Positions 19,450 to 29,494 of a DNA stretch of 64,000 nucleotides are shown here, in pieces. The notes under the pieces are model-generated. The model was not told the DNA's origin. It saw only the letters and a list, made by a program, of their open reading frames with translations, and did not search any database. How positions within the stretch are numbered: the stretch's first letter is position 1; the number at the start of each line of letters is the position of its first letter. The DNA comes from Nosema muscidifuracis (Eukaryota > Microsporidia > Nosematidae): NCBI GenBank assembly GCA_028335825.1, contig JAIOKI010000005.1, positions 248,001-312,000 of the forward strand. Direction: 5' to 3'. The translations under genes were made by a program, and so were the position numbers.

Positions 19450-21060
19450 TATGCTATCTTCCTATGAAGAATATAGAATACTAGAACAAAACAGAAATTA
19501 TGAAATAATATACGAAAAACTTCTAATAGAATTATCAATATACAAGACACATCATTTAGCATAAAAGATACATCCAATATAAAAGCTTATATTGAAGAAG
19601 AAATAAGAAAAAAGGATATTTAAAAAAAGAGGTATACCAACATTTATTATAAAAATAATAATTTTATTAGGTAAAGAATATGAAGAAGATATTCAAAAAA
19701 AAAATCAAAAATTTTATTGTATCTGAATATGTAACAGATTTTCAATTATTTATTACGAATGAATTTAACAAATTAATTGATATGAAAAAATATTATACGA
19801 AATTCAATCAAATACTTAAAGATATTCAAAATATTTATTTTAATTTACCAGAAGAATGGAAAATACAAGAAGAAATTACTAAGGATATTTATATTATTAT
19901 TAAGCAGAAGATTTGTGATATTATATTTTTTAATAATTTTTACTGATAATGAATATATAGAGAGTATGAGTAGTGTTATTATTAATGAGAAGAAGATTAA
20001 TGAACAACAAAATATTAATGAAAAGAAGATTAATGATCAACAAAATATTAGTGAATATAATAAAAATGAACATAAAAGTGAATGTACTAATAAGAATACA
20101 AATCAAAATATTAGTGAATGTACTAATAAAAATAAATATCAAAATAAGAGCTTATTATTTAATTTATTCGTACCGTTTATTAAGATTTATTATGAACATT
20201 ATTTTAATAACGTATTAGATCTAATTTATCTTATAAAAAAATCAGAAATGAAAATATTTACGAATTAGTAAATTTTTTCAAGATTTCGAAATTTTGTATT
20301 CGCAAATATCTTTTTTGAAAATATAGAAGGACTCAGAATACTTGCAGATGTTTTTAGTAAGAAATTGATTATTTTGTTAGATTTTATGAATGAATTGAAT
20401 TTTTATATTGATTATGATAATGAAATATCTACTTTATACAACAAGAAAGATTTCAAACGAATAATTATAATTTTAAATTCCATTTCTTATCTTAACGAAT
20501 GTATTTCACAACTAAATGAATGTTAATCTTAAATATGAAATTAATTTAAAAAAAGAAGTATTTTTAAAAGTAGAAACACAGGAGAATTTTTTTAATAGCA
20601 AATTAGAAATTTATATTAGAAATTTACTATCAAATGTTAATTTCAATAAAGAGAATATATCAGAAGAAATTATTAATATATTGAAAAAAGATGTATTTTT
20701 TTTAGATATTGAAGATTTATAGAAGAAGTAATTATTAATTTATTAGAAAGTATAATTTACAAATTCTTTCTAGAATTTATCTTTTAGATTTTGATGAAAA
20801 TGAAGCAGAAAAAATGATTTACGATTTATTACGATCTAAAAAATTTTTTAAGTGAGTACAATACAAAAATAGGAAGTTTTAATATGTTAGAATCATATCT
20901 TAAAATATTTATGTGTTCACCAAAAGATATGAAACTTTTATTGATAATTTTGATGTACTTTCTAATAATATATTTTCTTTTAAACAAATTGTATGGTCTC
21001 CTTAAAGATAAAGATAATGTTATTGAATTATTAGAAGTTTATGAAAAAAGAATAAATTAA
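19450..21060 (+). pseudogene. Broken VPS53-like gene (GARP tether subunit)
   Basis: A 1.6 kb stretch carries coding-like sequence in all three forward frames, broken by several shifts and stops. The pieces, in order, are MLSSYEEYRILEQNRNYE (19450), the 88-codon frame at 19680 with the block YFNLPEEWKIQEEITKDI, and an Asn/Lys-rich low-complexity linker (19970-20150). Then come IEGLRILADVFSKKLIILL (about 20320), RIIIILNSISYLNECISQL (about 20460) and the frame at 20516. The EEW block and the LNxxxYxxECxxQLxE block resemble Vps53, which returns endosomal vesicles to the Golgi with Vps52 and Vps54. The family call is from memory of the motifs and is tentative; that the gene is dead is much surer. 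Confidence 0.5.
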
Positions 21061-21260
21061 ATGATTATTTTCATTTACATATTGAATATTACTTATAATA
21101 ATAAAATAAATTGATCAATAATAAAATAATTAAAATCATTAATAAAAGAAACATATTTCTGTATTGAGAATCAAAGTAAATTCTGTTTTTAAAAATACAT
21201 CAATCAATAATAAAATAAAATCCTACTTTTAAAAACACATTCCTATATTTAAAAATAAAT

Positions 21261-22611
21261 TTATTCATCTTCAGATATCTTTCCACTAATACATTTTATG
21301 CATATATTAATTAAATCATTTCTTACATTATCTGTTATATTTTGAATGATATCTTCTGATTCTAATAAATTATCAAAAAAAATTAAGAAATCTTTTTTAT
21401 CACAATAATTTATAATTTTATAATTATCTTCAAAATATCTTAAAAAATCACAATTGCTTAATTTTATTTCACTATACTGAATTTCTTGAAGTTTCATAAA
21501 AAATATTATATTAAGTATTATACTAATTGTATTATTATTATTATAGAAATTTATATTATCTAGAATATGATTTGATATTGAAGATGCTAATTCTCTTTTT
21601 TTATATTCAGAATCTAAAGAAACAAAATTATTTTCATTTTGTTTATAATTTGTATATTTCAATATAAAAAGTAATATATTAACATAAAAATTACTTTTTT
21701 CTTTAACATAATCAAAATAATTTCTTTAAAAACTTGTCTAAATAAAATCATTTGTACAGTCAAACTAGCTTTTCTATATAAAGATTCATTTTGATATAAA
21801 TTTTTAAATTTTCTTATTTTTTCTTTATCAGATATTTTTAGATCATCTATTCTTATTTTAGGATTATTTTTAAAAAAGAAATATTTAAATTCTTCATTTA
21901 AATTTTCATAAATTCTTCTTGTTTATCTACTATCACATATAAAATCATTGATTCGTTATTTATAAAAATATCTATATCATTATAATAAGTTAAATCATCT
22001 TCAAAAAGAGATCCATAAATCTTTAATAATGCATATTTACTTAAAAATATTTTAAGTGTATCTGTTTTACGAGATATTTTATATTGTTCTTTATTTAATT
22101 CTTTTTGTAATAATTCTCTTATATGATAAGTTCTTATATTTAAATCATAAATTTCACAAATATAATTTTTTATAGAATAAGCTCTAAGTGATAAATTTCC
22201 AAATGTATATTTAGGAATTACAGTAAAATTTTCTTTTATAAAACTGAATCCAAAATTACTAAGAAAATCAATAAAAGAATCATTAATTAAAAAATTTTTG
22301 TATCTATTAGATAATTTAGAAATACATCCTTTATTCTTATTAGTTCTTCCTTTACAAATTATAATTGTATCATCATTTATATTAAATTTCAATAATTCTT
22401 CTTCTAAATTATTCAAAGATATTCTAATTAACTTTTTCTGATATAAAATATCAGAAAAAGATTCTTCAAAATTAATTTCTAATATTTTGTAATCTTTTTT
22501 TAAATTAATTGTAGTAATCTTATTTTCTATACAAGATAATTGTTCTATTATATTTTTTTCAAGACTAGTAGATTCTATAAAATATATTAAATTCATCCAT
22601 AAAAAAATCAT
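21261..22611 (-). pseudogene. Unknown gene broken by two frameshifts
   Basis: Three consecutive minus-strand frames read as one protein of about 450 residues: 22611-21898 (237 codons), a middle piece of about 50 codons (IRIDDLKISDKEKIRKF...), and 21700-21261. The first shift lies near 21900 at an A run (QEEFMK then NLNEEF in the next frame). The second lies near 21730 (VFK then NYFDYVKEK). Each looks like a single-base change. The protein is Asn/Ile/Lys-rich with no membrane segment. A GGGG lies 3 nt before the ATG on the coding strand, an alternative microsporidian-type start motif. I do not recognise the family. Being next to a decayed VPS53-like gene, it could be a partner subunit, but that is speculation. 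Confidence 0.55.
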
Positions 22612-23379
22612 AAACCCCTTTAAAAAATTTAATTTATAACTTCAATTACATCATCCATCAAAAATATAATTTTATATAAATTTTTAATATCAAACAATAA
22701 AATAAGATTATTACATAGGAGTAAAACTAAAATAATATCTTATTTAAATACGTGGAATAATATAATAAATAAGTATTAAAAATTATAATGACTAAATCCA
22801 AGAAGATACTTGAAAATTTTAAATAAAAGAAGTGAGTAAAAATTGATGTATTTTAAGATTACTGGTGAAAGACTAAATAAATATGGAATGACTTATAAAT
22901 AATTGAATTATTTTTCTTATGAAAAAATTATCTTAGCTTATGTTATGAAAAGGATGATTTAAAAATAATTGAAAATTTAAGTAGATAATTGAATTATCTT
23001 AGTTTATGTTATGAAAATAATGACTTACATTTACTTAAAAATTTATATTAGTAATGAAATAAGTAATCTATAAAAGAGTTAATTAAAGGACAAGATTTAC
23101 ATCAATAAAAAAATATACTCATTTTACATTTATTATGACGTAAATTCAAATTAAAATATAAGTTTTATCAAAAATATAAAGTGAGATTTTATTGGTGGAT
23201 GTGTCGTTTTTTAATTTAATTTTTTTAAAAATATAATCAAACTAAAGAGATAATCTAAATAAAGAAATAATTAAAATAAAGAGATAATTAAAGAAAGAGA
23301 TAATCAATTATAATTATTTCTGTCGAGTACTCTCTTATTATTGTTGAAAGGTATTTAAAATATTTTATTATTTTATCCC
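22612..23379. other. Gene-poor stretch with a relic in-frame 66-bp repeat
   Basis: No intact ORF. Two copies of a 66-bp unit begin at 22927 and 22993 (attatcttag(c/t)ttatgttatgaaaa). In one forward frame both read YLSLCYExxDLxxxxNL, the pattern of a helical protein repeat, but stops separate them. This looks like the last trace of a repeat-protein gene. The rest, including 23220-23330 (aaagagataat repeats), is low-complexity. Confidence 0.4.
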
Positions 23380-23481
23380 ATGCAGGAAGAAAGCAAATCA
23401 AGCAACAGAAATATTGACAATTTCACTTTTTTCATAATATTAATAAAGATACTTACATTCTTCAACTTATTTAAATTATAA
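23380..23481 (+). CDS. Candidate 33-residue microprotein with one membrane segment
   Basis: An ATG directly preceded by CCC (23377-23379), the same arrangement as bona fide starts in this window. It opens a 33-codon frame: a polar N-terminus (MQEESKSSNRNIDN) then a hydrophobic stretch FTFFIILIKILTFFNLFKL to the stop. It could be a tiny tail-anchored subunit of the kind seen in Ost4 or Sec61-type complexes, the start of a decayed gene, or chance. No family is recognised. Confidence 0.35.
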   Translation: MQEESKSSNRNIDNFTFFIILIKILTFFNLFKL

Positions 23482-23789
23482 ATATTAAATGAACTGAATA
23501 TAAACCATAATCTTTGAAGAGATAAATTTTTTATAACTTTTAATAAATTAATCTTCATCATCTCTGAAAATTAATTAAAAGATTTTTATCACATATAGGA
23601 AAAATTAATAATTTTCTTATACCTATTCAAAGAATTTAATAAATTTATATCTTGTAATATTATTTTTTATAATGAGAGAATCAGATACTTAATATAAAAT
23701 ATTTTCTTTAATTAACTAAGGTAGTTCTATAGAAATGATAAATTGTTTTATAAAATATTAAGATTGATATTTCTTATGAGTTTTAAAAT

Positions 23790-24130
23790 TATTGTTTTTT
23801 AATTACTAATATTTCAATATTAAAAAATATAAGATTTTTTCAAATATGATGATATCTTTTTAATTTATTTTTGATAGTCTTATATTATTAATTAAAAAAA
23901 TATTATCATAATTGAAAAAATCTTATCATAATGGAAAAATTACATTTATTGATACACATTATAACTAATAAAAAAATCTTATATTTCTTAATATTAAAAT
24001 ATTAGTAATTAAAAAAAACAATAATTTATTGATACACATATATAACTAATAAAAAAAGTAGTAATTAAAAAGGTATTATCATATTTGAAAAATCTCATAT
24101 CTCTTAATATTAAAATTATTTTGCATAAAT
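23790..24130. repeat. Large imperfect inverted repeat with a second partner copy
   Basis: The segment 23791-23840 (attgttttttaattactaatatttcaatatta...) is matched as reverse complement by about 23972-24023, with roughly nine in ten bases shared. A second inverted match to 23811-23875 lies at about 24052-24122 (containing tatcatatttgaaaaatctcatatctcttaatatta). The right side thus holds two direct copies, each facing the left arm. It lies just upstream of the APC1 start. Confidence 0.7.
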
Positions 24131-24168
24131 AAAATATAAATAAATCTTTTTACCCATAATTAAAAATT

Positions 24169-27168
24169 ATGATAAAATGGCATAAAAACATTCTAAATTT
24201 TAAAAACAAGAAAATAGATTTTAAAGTTGAAATATTAGAATCTAATTATTATAAAGATTGGTTAGTGGTAGCTACATCATATAAATTATATTTCTTAGGA
24301 AAAAATGAGATTATTTTAAAATTCCCTATTTTAAGTATACAGATAACAAAAGAATTTATAATTTATCATAATAGAGAAGATAATAATATTTATAAAATAA
24401 TACATCCTTATGATGAAGAAGAATTAATATTTCATTCTCCTTGTTACAAATTTAAATATTTATATAAAAATAATTTATTTATTTTAAGTAATGGAAAAAA
24501 AATTTTATTGAAATTTCAAGATGAATATTTTTATTTAAACTTAACAGATACAGATAATAATCCAGAATATAAGATAAATGAATGTAGTCCTTCTGAATTA
24601 TATGATATAATAGATAATTCATTAGATTTAAAGATTAATAATTTAAGTTTTGATAAAATATTTAATATATCATTATATGATAATTATTTAATTCTTCAAT
24701 ATGAAAATACAATTAATTTTCTTAAAATGAAAAATCAAAAATTTTTATTTGAAAATATTATTCAGTTAAATGAAAATGTGGAGATTATAAAAAATATGAG
24801 AATGAATTTATCAGATGAAATTTATTTTGAATTTTTACAGATAAACAATTTAATATTTTATAAAAATAGATATTTGTGTAAATTTAATAAACAAATTTAT
24901 TCTTATGAGAAAAGAGAAAAATATAAAAGAAATTATTTTAGAATATTTTGGAGAGAACCTGATAATTTAGAAAAAAAAATATTAAGTACTATGAATATAG
25001 AAGAATTATTAAGAATAGTCATAAATTGTATTGAAACAAGAACTTACAATTTAAATTTATTAGATATGGATAAATATAAAATTAATTTAATTTTAGAACA
25101 AGAATATTTAAAATCTGAAAATATAGAAATTTTTTTATCTAAGATAAGTCAATATAAATTTCTAATGAAAATGGATTTTTATAAAAAGATACAAAAATTA
25201 TACATGATTGATCCTAAATTGAAATATACAAATATTTTATCAGAACTTTTAAATATAAATTATCAACGTCTATTTTTTTATAACAAGAAGTTAATTAACT
25301 TTCCAGGATCAAAAAATCTTGCATATAAGATAATTTGGTTTGAATCAAATCGAAATGAATTATTTAAAAATTTAAGAAAATGTACTTTTAAATCTTTTTA
25401 TAAAAAATATTTTGGTGATGAAAGAATGGATGAAGTTTACAAATTATTTAACGAACCAGTTCGTATTTTTGAATTAGATGAAAATGATGTTGAGGATAAA
25501 AAAGAAAGATATTATGTGATGAGATTAGCAGCTAATATTGGTAAATCTTATTGTTTTTTTAATAATAATTTTAAACAAAAATATAAAAAAGATAACGATA
25601 CTAACAATTTATATGAAAATTTATTTTTTCCTTTAGTTAAAAATGGTCAAATTACTAAGATTGATTTAAAAAATCGTGGATGGAAAAATTGGCCTGAGTT
25701 TAATTACGGATTTTTAAAAATTATTTCTACAAGAAAAGATTATAATATTACAAATATTTTAAAAATGGATAGTTTAGATTATTATTTAATTTCTGGAATT
25801 GTATATGGTCTTGCAATTAGAAATAAATTAAGAGGATACGATTTCGAAAATTTAAAAAATTCAGTTAGTGATAAGAAAGAAATTTTATCTGCTACTTTAC
25901 TTATTTCATATGGTACAAGTAATAAAAATTTAAGAAACAATGATTATGAAGAATATTGTTTTAGACAATTAAATATTGATCAAAGCTTTTGGATAAAACT
26001 GGGATCATTAATTGGATTGTCAAATTTATTTATATCAACCAAAAATTTAAAAATGAGAGATATTTTAATTAAAGAAATTAATAAAACTGGAGTATTTCAA
26101 TCAGATAAATATAATAAGAATAATATGATTGTATATGATAAAAATTATAGAATTATTAATACATTTAATTTAGCAAAAGTATTAAATTACACTAATGAAT
26201 TTATAAATTTAAATGACAAATTATGTGAATTAATTTTGAATGGAATTTGTATTAAAGATAAAACAAAGTTTAAACAAAAATTTGAAAGATTCAAAGGAAA
26301 TTCATTAGATGAAATTTTTTATTCTAATATGTTTTTAGAAGAATGTTTATATAATTTAAAAATTGAAAGAAATATTTTATCTTCAAAAATAGATCAGATT
26401 AAATTAAATAATAAATCTCAGAGATTTGAAGAAAGATTATCAGAAATAGAAAAACAACTTAAATATTTTACTATATGGGATGTATACAAATATGCAGGTA
26501 TAATATTTTATTATGGAGTAAATAAGAAAATTGATATCACTGATAGACATATTTATATTTTAAATTTAATCAAAGATGAAATTCTAAAAAATGAAGGATA
26601 TCGTATTTTATTTGATTATCTTCTAATAACACTTTGTATATTCACTAATTCAGATTGTAATCTTGATCTTCTTAAAATAATTAGACAGCAAATTAAAAAG
26701 ACAGAATGTTCAAAGGGTAAAGATGATAAAAAAAATTATTCTTTAACAACTTCAGGTATTAAATCTGAGATTATTAATGATCTTACATTTGGAGATATTG
26801 AAAAATATAAATTATGTCTTGGTATTATTTCCTTAGGATTATCTAAGTATAAATTAGATGAATCTAAGAATATTAAGCTTGCTTTAATAAGCACTTTTTA
26901 TGTAAATTGGCCTAATGCACCGTACGAACAAGATTTTTTCAATATCTTTAGATTTGAATTATTTACTGTTTTAAAGAAGAAAGAAGATATCAAATTTAAA
27001 AAATATTTTCTTAGTAGATATTTTAAAAATGAATTCACTAAATTGAATGATAAAGATAAGAAATACGTCATCGATATTTTAAGTGATTATTATGAAAATT
27101 ATCATAAAGAGAAGGATCATATTATAAATATAGAATATTTGAAAGATATTGTAATACGATCTAGTTAA
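24169..27168 (+). CDS. APC1: Anaphase-promoting complex subunit 1 (APC1)
   Basis: Largest scaffold of the APC/C ubiquitin ligase. Residues 1-230 form the beta-propeller-like N-terminus (WLVVATSYKLYFLG and similar strands). A helical middle follows, then the proteasome/cyclosome repeats. The key matches are RGWKNWPEFNYGFLKI (animal WPDFHNGVAAGL), SGIVYGLAIRNKL, LLISYGTSNKNL and KLGSLIGLSNLFISTKNLKMRDILIKEI, the APC1 order of PC repeats. At 999 residues it is far shorter than yeast (1748). CCC stands 13 nt before the ATG. It converges with RAD14, 24 bp apart. Confidence 0.85.
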   Translation: MIKWHKNILNFKNKKIDFKVEILESNYYKDWLVVATSYKLYFLGKNEIILKFPILSIQITKEFIIYHNREDNNIYKIIHPYDEEELIFHSPCYKFKYLYKNNLFILSNGKKILLKFQDEYFYLNLTDTDNNPEYKINECSPSELYDIIDNSLDLKINNLSFDKIFNISLYDNYLILQYENTINFLKMKNQKFLFENIIQLNENVEIIKNMRMNLSDEIYFEFLQINNLIFYKNRYLCKFNKQIYSYEKREKYKRNYFRIFWREPDNLEKKILSTMNIEELLRIVINCIETRTYNLNLLDMDKYKINLILEQEYLKSENIEIFLSKISQYKFLMKMDFYKKIQKLYMIDPKLKYTNILSELLNINYQRLFFYNKKLINFPGSKNLAYKIIWFESNRNELFKNLRKCTFKSFYKKYFGDERMDEVYKLFNEPVRIFELDENDVEDKKERYYVMRLAANIGKSYCFFNNNFKQKYKKDNDTNNLYENLFFPLVKNGQITKIDLKNRGWKNWPEFNYGFLKIISTRKDYNITNILKMDSLDYYLISGIVYGLAIRNKLRGYDFENLKNSVSDKKEILSATLLISYGTSNKNLRNNDYEEYCFRQLNIDQSFWIKLGSLIGLSNLFISTKNLKMRDILIKEINKTGVFQSDKYNKNNMIVYDKNYRIINTFNLAKVLNYTNEFINLNDKLCELILNGICIKDKTKFKQKFERFKGNSLDEIFYSNMFLEECLYNLKIERNILSSKIDQIKLNNKSQRFEERLSEIEKQLKYFTIWDVYKYAGIIFYYGVNKKIDITDRHIYILNLIKDEILKNEGYRILFDYLLITLCIFTNSDCNLDLLKIIRQQIKKTECSKGKDDKKNYSLTTSGIKSEIINDLTFGDIEKYKLCLGIISLGLSKYKLDESKNIKLALISTFYVNWPNAPYEQDFFNIFRFELFTVLKKKEDIKFKKYFLSRYFKNEFTKLNDKDKKYVIDILSDYYENYHKEKDHIINIEYLKDIVIRSS

Positions 27169-27192
27169 AATAAAACTAATATTAAAAAAAAC

Positions 27193-27756
27193 TCAAATAG
27201 TTTCTTGTTCTATTTCCATTCCACATTCTTTACATTTCTTAATATTTGATAATCCTACAAATTCATGTACATGTTTCTTTTTTTCTACTTTATCCACAAA
27301 AGTCTTTCTTTTTAAATCTCTAATCTTATTTTTCAATTTTTTTACTTTCCTTTTTTTTATTGCATCAATTCTATTATTTTTAATTTCTTCTATAACATTT
27401 TCATTTCCATATTTATTCATGCTAATTTTTTTAATTTCATCTTCTAAATACAAACACATATCATGCCAATTTCCTTTATGAGGATTCGGTCTAGAAATAA
27501 ATTTAAGATTTTTGAGATCAGATTCTGATAGTAGATAATGTTTAGTAGCTGTAGTTTTTGTAACAAATTTTATATTAGTGTATCTACATTGTGTACAACA
27601 AGATAATCCGAATATTTTAAATAATTCAAGATCGAGAAAAGATGATTCACAGTAGATACATTTATTTGATGAATTGAATATAAAATCTTGTTTGTGAGTT
27701 ATATTTACTTTTTTATGTATAGAGTCTTCAGTAAAAAATCCATTTTCGTTATCCAT
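27193..27756 (-). CDS. RAD14: Nucleotide excision repair factor Rad14/XPA
   Basis: Damage-verification and scaffold protein of nucleotide excision repair, binding DNA, RPA, TFIIH and ERCC1-Rad10. The zinc finger reads CxYCESSFLDLELFKIFGLSCCTQC (CxxC...CxxC). The DNA-binding domain follows with ITKTEAKxxYLL-like VTKTTATKHYLLSESDL, RPNPHKGNWHDMCLYLE and the basic helix. A further Cys pair (KKCKECG) sits at the C-terminus as in XPA. The start was set at the ATG at 27756, because the open frame runs one codon further into a TTG; CCCC lies 5 nt before this ATG. Its partner RAD10 is also in this window. Confidence 0.9.
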   Translation of the reverse strand: MDNENGFFTEDSIHKKVNITHKQDFIFNSSNKCIYCESSFLDLELFKIFGLSCCTQCRYTNIKFVTKTTATKHYLLSESDLKNLKFISRPNPHKGNWHDMCLYLEDEIKKISMNKYGNENVIEEIKNNRIDAIKKRKVKKLKNKIRDLKRKTFVDKVEKKKHVHEFVGLSNIKKCKECGMEIEQETI

Positions 27757-27774
27757 CAAAAGGGGAGATGAAAA

Positions 27775-28010
27775 TAATAATTTGAAGATAGTTAAATAGT
27801 AGGAATAATTAAATATAGTTTAATAGTAAGAATAAAATATAGTTAAATAGTAAGAATAAAATATAGTTAAATATAATTTAAAAATAATTAAATAGTAAGA
27901 ATAAAAGATAATTAAATAGTAAGAATAAAAGATAATTAAATATTAAATATAAAAGATAGTTAAACCCTAATATAGTTAAATATAATTTAAAGATAATTAA
28001 ATATAAAGAA
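27775..28010. repeat. Degenerate tandem repeat (agttaaatagtaagaataaaatat unit)
   Basis: The 341 bp between the RAD14 and UFD1 starts hold at least eight copies of a 20-25 bp unit, a(g/t)ttaaatagtaagaataaaa(g/t)at, with variations. The stretch has no ORF. Confidence 0.75.
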
Positions 28011-28097
28011 TAATTTAAATATAAAATTTGATGTTTTTATTGGTTTTGATGATAGAAAATATTTTAATGAACAAATCGAAAATCTTTGCCCTTAAGG

Positions 28098-28799
28098 ATG
28101 TTTTTTAGTTTATTCGGGAGATGGTCAGAAACACCATCATGGAGATTAAAGCCTTATAAATATTCAGAAGATAGTGAAAATAATTTCGGGGGTAAAGTTT
28201 TTTTACCACAATCTATTCTTGAAGATTTCGTCGTATTACAAATTCAACCACCGTACACATTCAAAATCTCACGTTTGGATAACACAATATTTACTTATTG
28301 TGGTGTCTTAGAATTTACAGCACAAGAGGATAAAATAATTGTACCGTCTTGGATGTATAAACAATTAGAAATGGATACAGTAGAAGAAATTAAATTAACT
28401 TTTCAATCATTGGAGAGAGGAACACATTTAAAATTACTTCCTCATTCACCTACTTTTCTAGAAATTGATAATCCTAAGCTTGAACTTGAAAATGTCTTAA
28501 GATTTTATCCAACATTAAGTTTGAATGATGAAATTGAATGTAATTTTACTGAATTTGGTGTTATCAAATTTACTGTTGTAGAAATTGAACCAAATCAAGA
28601 TGGTGCAATTTACACTGTCGATACAGATTTATTGGTTGATTTCTGTGAGCCAATAGGATACAAAGAAAAGATTGAAAGTGAGAAGACTGTAAATAAATAT
28701 GTAGAAACAATAAGAGAAGTAAAAGGAGTAAAAATATTAAATATGACACATCTAGGAATTTCATTCGACTCTTCAGGTAACAATAATATTAATAAATAA
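28098..28799 (+). CDS. UFD1: Ubiquitin fusion degradation protein 1 (Ufd1)
   Basis: Cofactor of Cdc48/p97 that with Npl4 extracts ubiquitinated proteins, including ER-associated degradation clients. The double-psi barrel of about 190 residues is complete: GGKVFLPQSILEDF, TYCGVLEFTAQEDKIIVPSWMYKQL, and RGTHLKLLPHSPTFLEIDNPKLELENVLRFYPTLS-type blocks all fit Ufd1. The tail is short at 233 residues against 361 in yeast, so most of the Npl4/Cdc48-binding region is reduced. The start is the ATG at 28098; the open frame reaches a TTG four codons earlier, but CCC at 28089-28091 lies 6 nt before this ATG. Confidence 0.92.
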   Translation: MFFSLFGRWSETPSWRLKPYKYSEDSENNFGGKVFLPQSILEDFVVLQIQPPYTFKISRLDNTIFTYCGVLEFTAQEDKIIVPSWMYKQLEMDTVEEIKLTFQSLERGTHLKLLPHSPTFLEIDNPKLELENVLRFYPTLSLNDEIECNFTEFGVIKFTVVEIEPNQDGAIYTVDTDLLVDFCEPIGYKEKIESEKTVNKYVETIREVKGVKILNMTHLGISFDSSGNNNINK

Positions 28800-28813
28800 T
28801 TCATATTAAATGT

Positions 28814-29074
28814 TTAATATATCAAATAAAATATAAGAATAAGAGAAGTAACAAAAAGAGAAAAAATAATTTTGTTTCTTGGATCTCTATTCATAATTTC
28901 AATCATACGTTCAAATTTATTCATATTTTCTAACATTAGCCTTCGATTTTTATCAGTTTCGTTATCTATACTTTCAATAAGAAGATCTTGTTGATTAAGT
29001 TTATCAGAAAGTTCTATTACAACACTTTTTATTTTTTGAGAAATTTGATCTAATTCTTTTTCGTCTTGTTTCAT
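28814..29074 (-). CDS. Tail-anchored Qc-SNARE (Bet1/Sft1-like)
   Basis: An 86-residue protein with one SNARE heptad region (residues about 8-60; central layer at the QQ of KLNQQDLLIESID) and a C-terminal membrane anchor (IIFSLFVTSLILIFYLIY). The size, lack of an N-terminal domain and Gln layer match the short Qc SNAREs Bet1 (ER-Golgi) and Sft1 (intra-Golgi). No CCC precedes the ATG. The stop is 14 bp from the UFD1 stop, in convergent orientation. Confidence 0.65.
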   Translation of the reverse strand: MKQDEKELDQISQKIKSVVIELSDKLNQQDLLIESIDNETDKNRRLMLENMNKFERMIEIMNRDPRNKIIFSLFVTSLILIFYLIY

Positions 29075-29149
29075 TTTTGTGTATTGTTTATCAATATTTA
29101 ATATATTTATATTTATGATACATGAGAATCATAAAAATGAGAAATAATT

Positions 29150-29470
29150 TTTAATAAAGCAGTTGTTTAAAAAATGAAGTTTAAGTATTTTAAATAATGA
29201 AGAAAAAGTATTATAAAAATGAAAAATAGGTATTACAATATGAAAATTTAAAGATAAGCACTACAATATGAAAATTTAAAAGATAAACACTACAATATAA
29301 AAATGAAAAATAAGTATTATAAAAATAATGAAAAATAGGCATTATAAATAATGAAAAATAAGTATTAAAATAATGAAGAAAAAGTATTATAAGTAATGAA
29401 AAATAAGTATTATAAGTAATGAAGAAAAAGTATTATAAATAATGAAAATTAAGTATTAATAAAATTAAGA
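29150..29470. repeat. Degenerate tandem repeat (gaaaaataagtattataaataat unit)
   Basis: The 420 bp between the SNARE start and the CK2 beta stop contain about a dozen copies of a roughly 25-35 bp unit, (aat)gaaaaataagtatta(taa), with variants such as gatAAGCACTacaatatgaaaattt. The stretch has no ORF. Confidence 0.75.
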
Positions 29471-29494
29471 AATTTTTCAAATATTTATTATATA

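Noticed and set aside
19930-20142. Minus-strand 70-codon frame (Ile/Phe-rich)
   Set aside because: It is the reverse of the Asn/Lys linker in the VPS53-like relic, low-complexity, with no start motif.
23373-23561. Minus-strand 62-codon frame overlapping the CCC-ATG microprotein
   Set aside because: No start motif on that strand, and the composition is typical of random AT-rich sequence.
28086-28097. TTG start for UFD1
   Set aside because: The ATG at 28098 is properly placed after CCC and gives the expected family N-terminus; the same logic moves RAD14 to its ATG at 27756.
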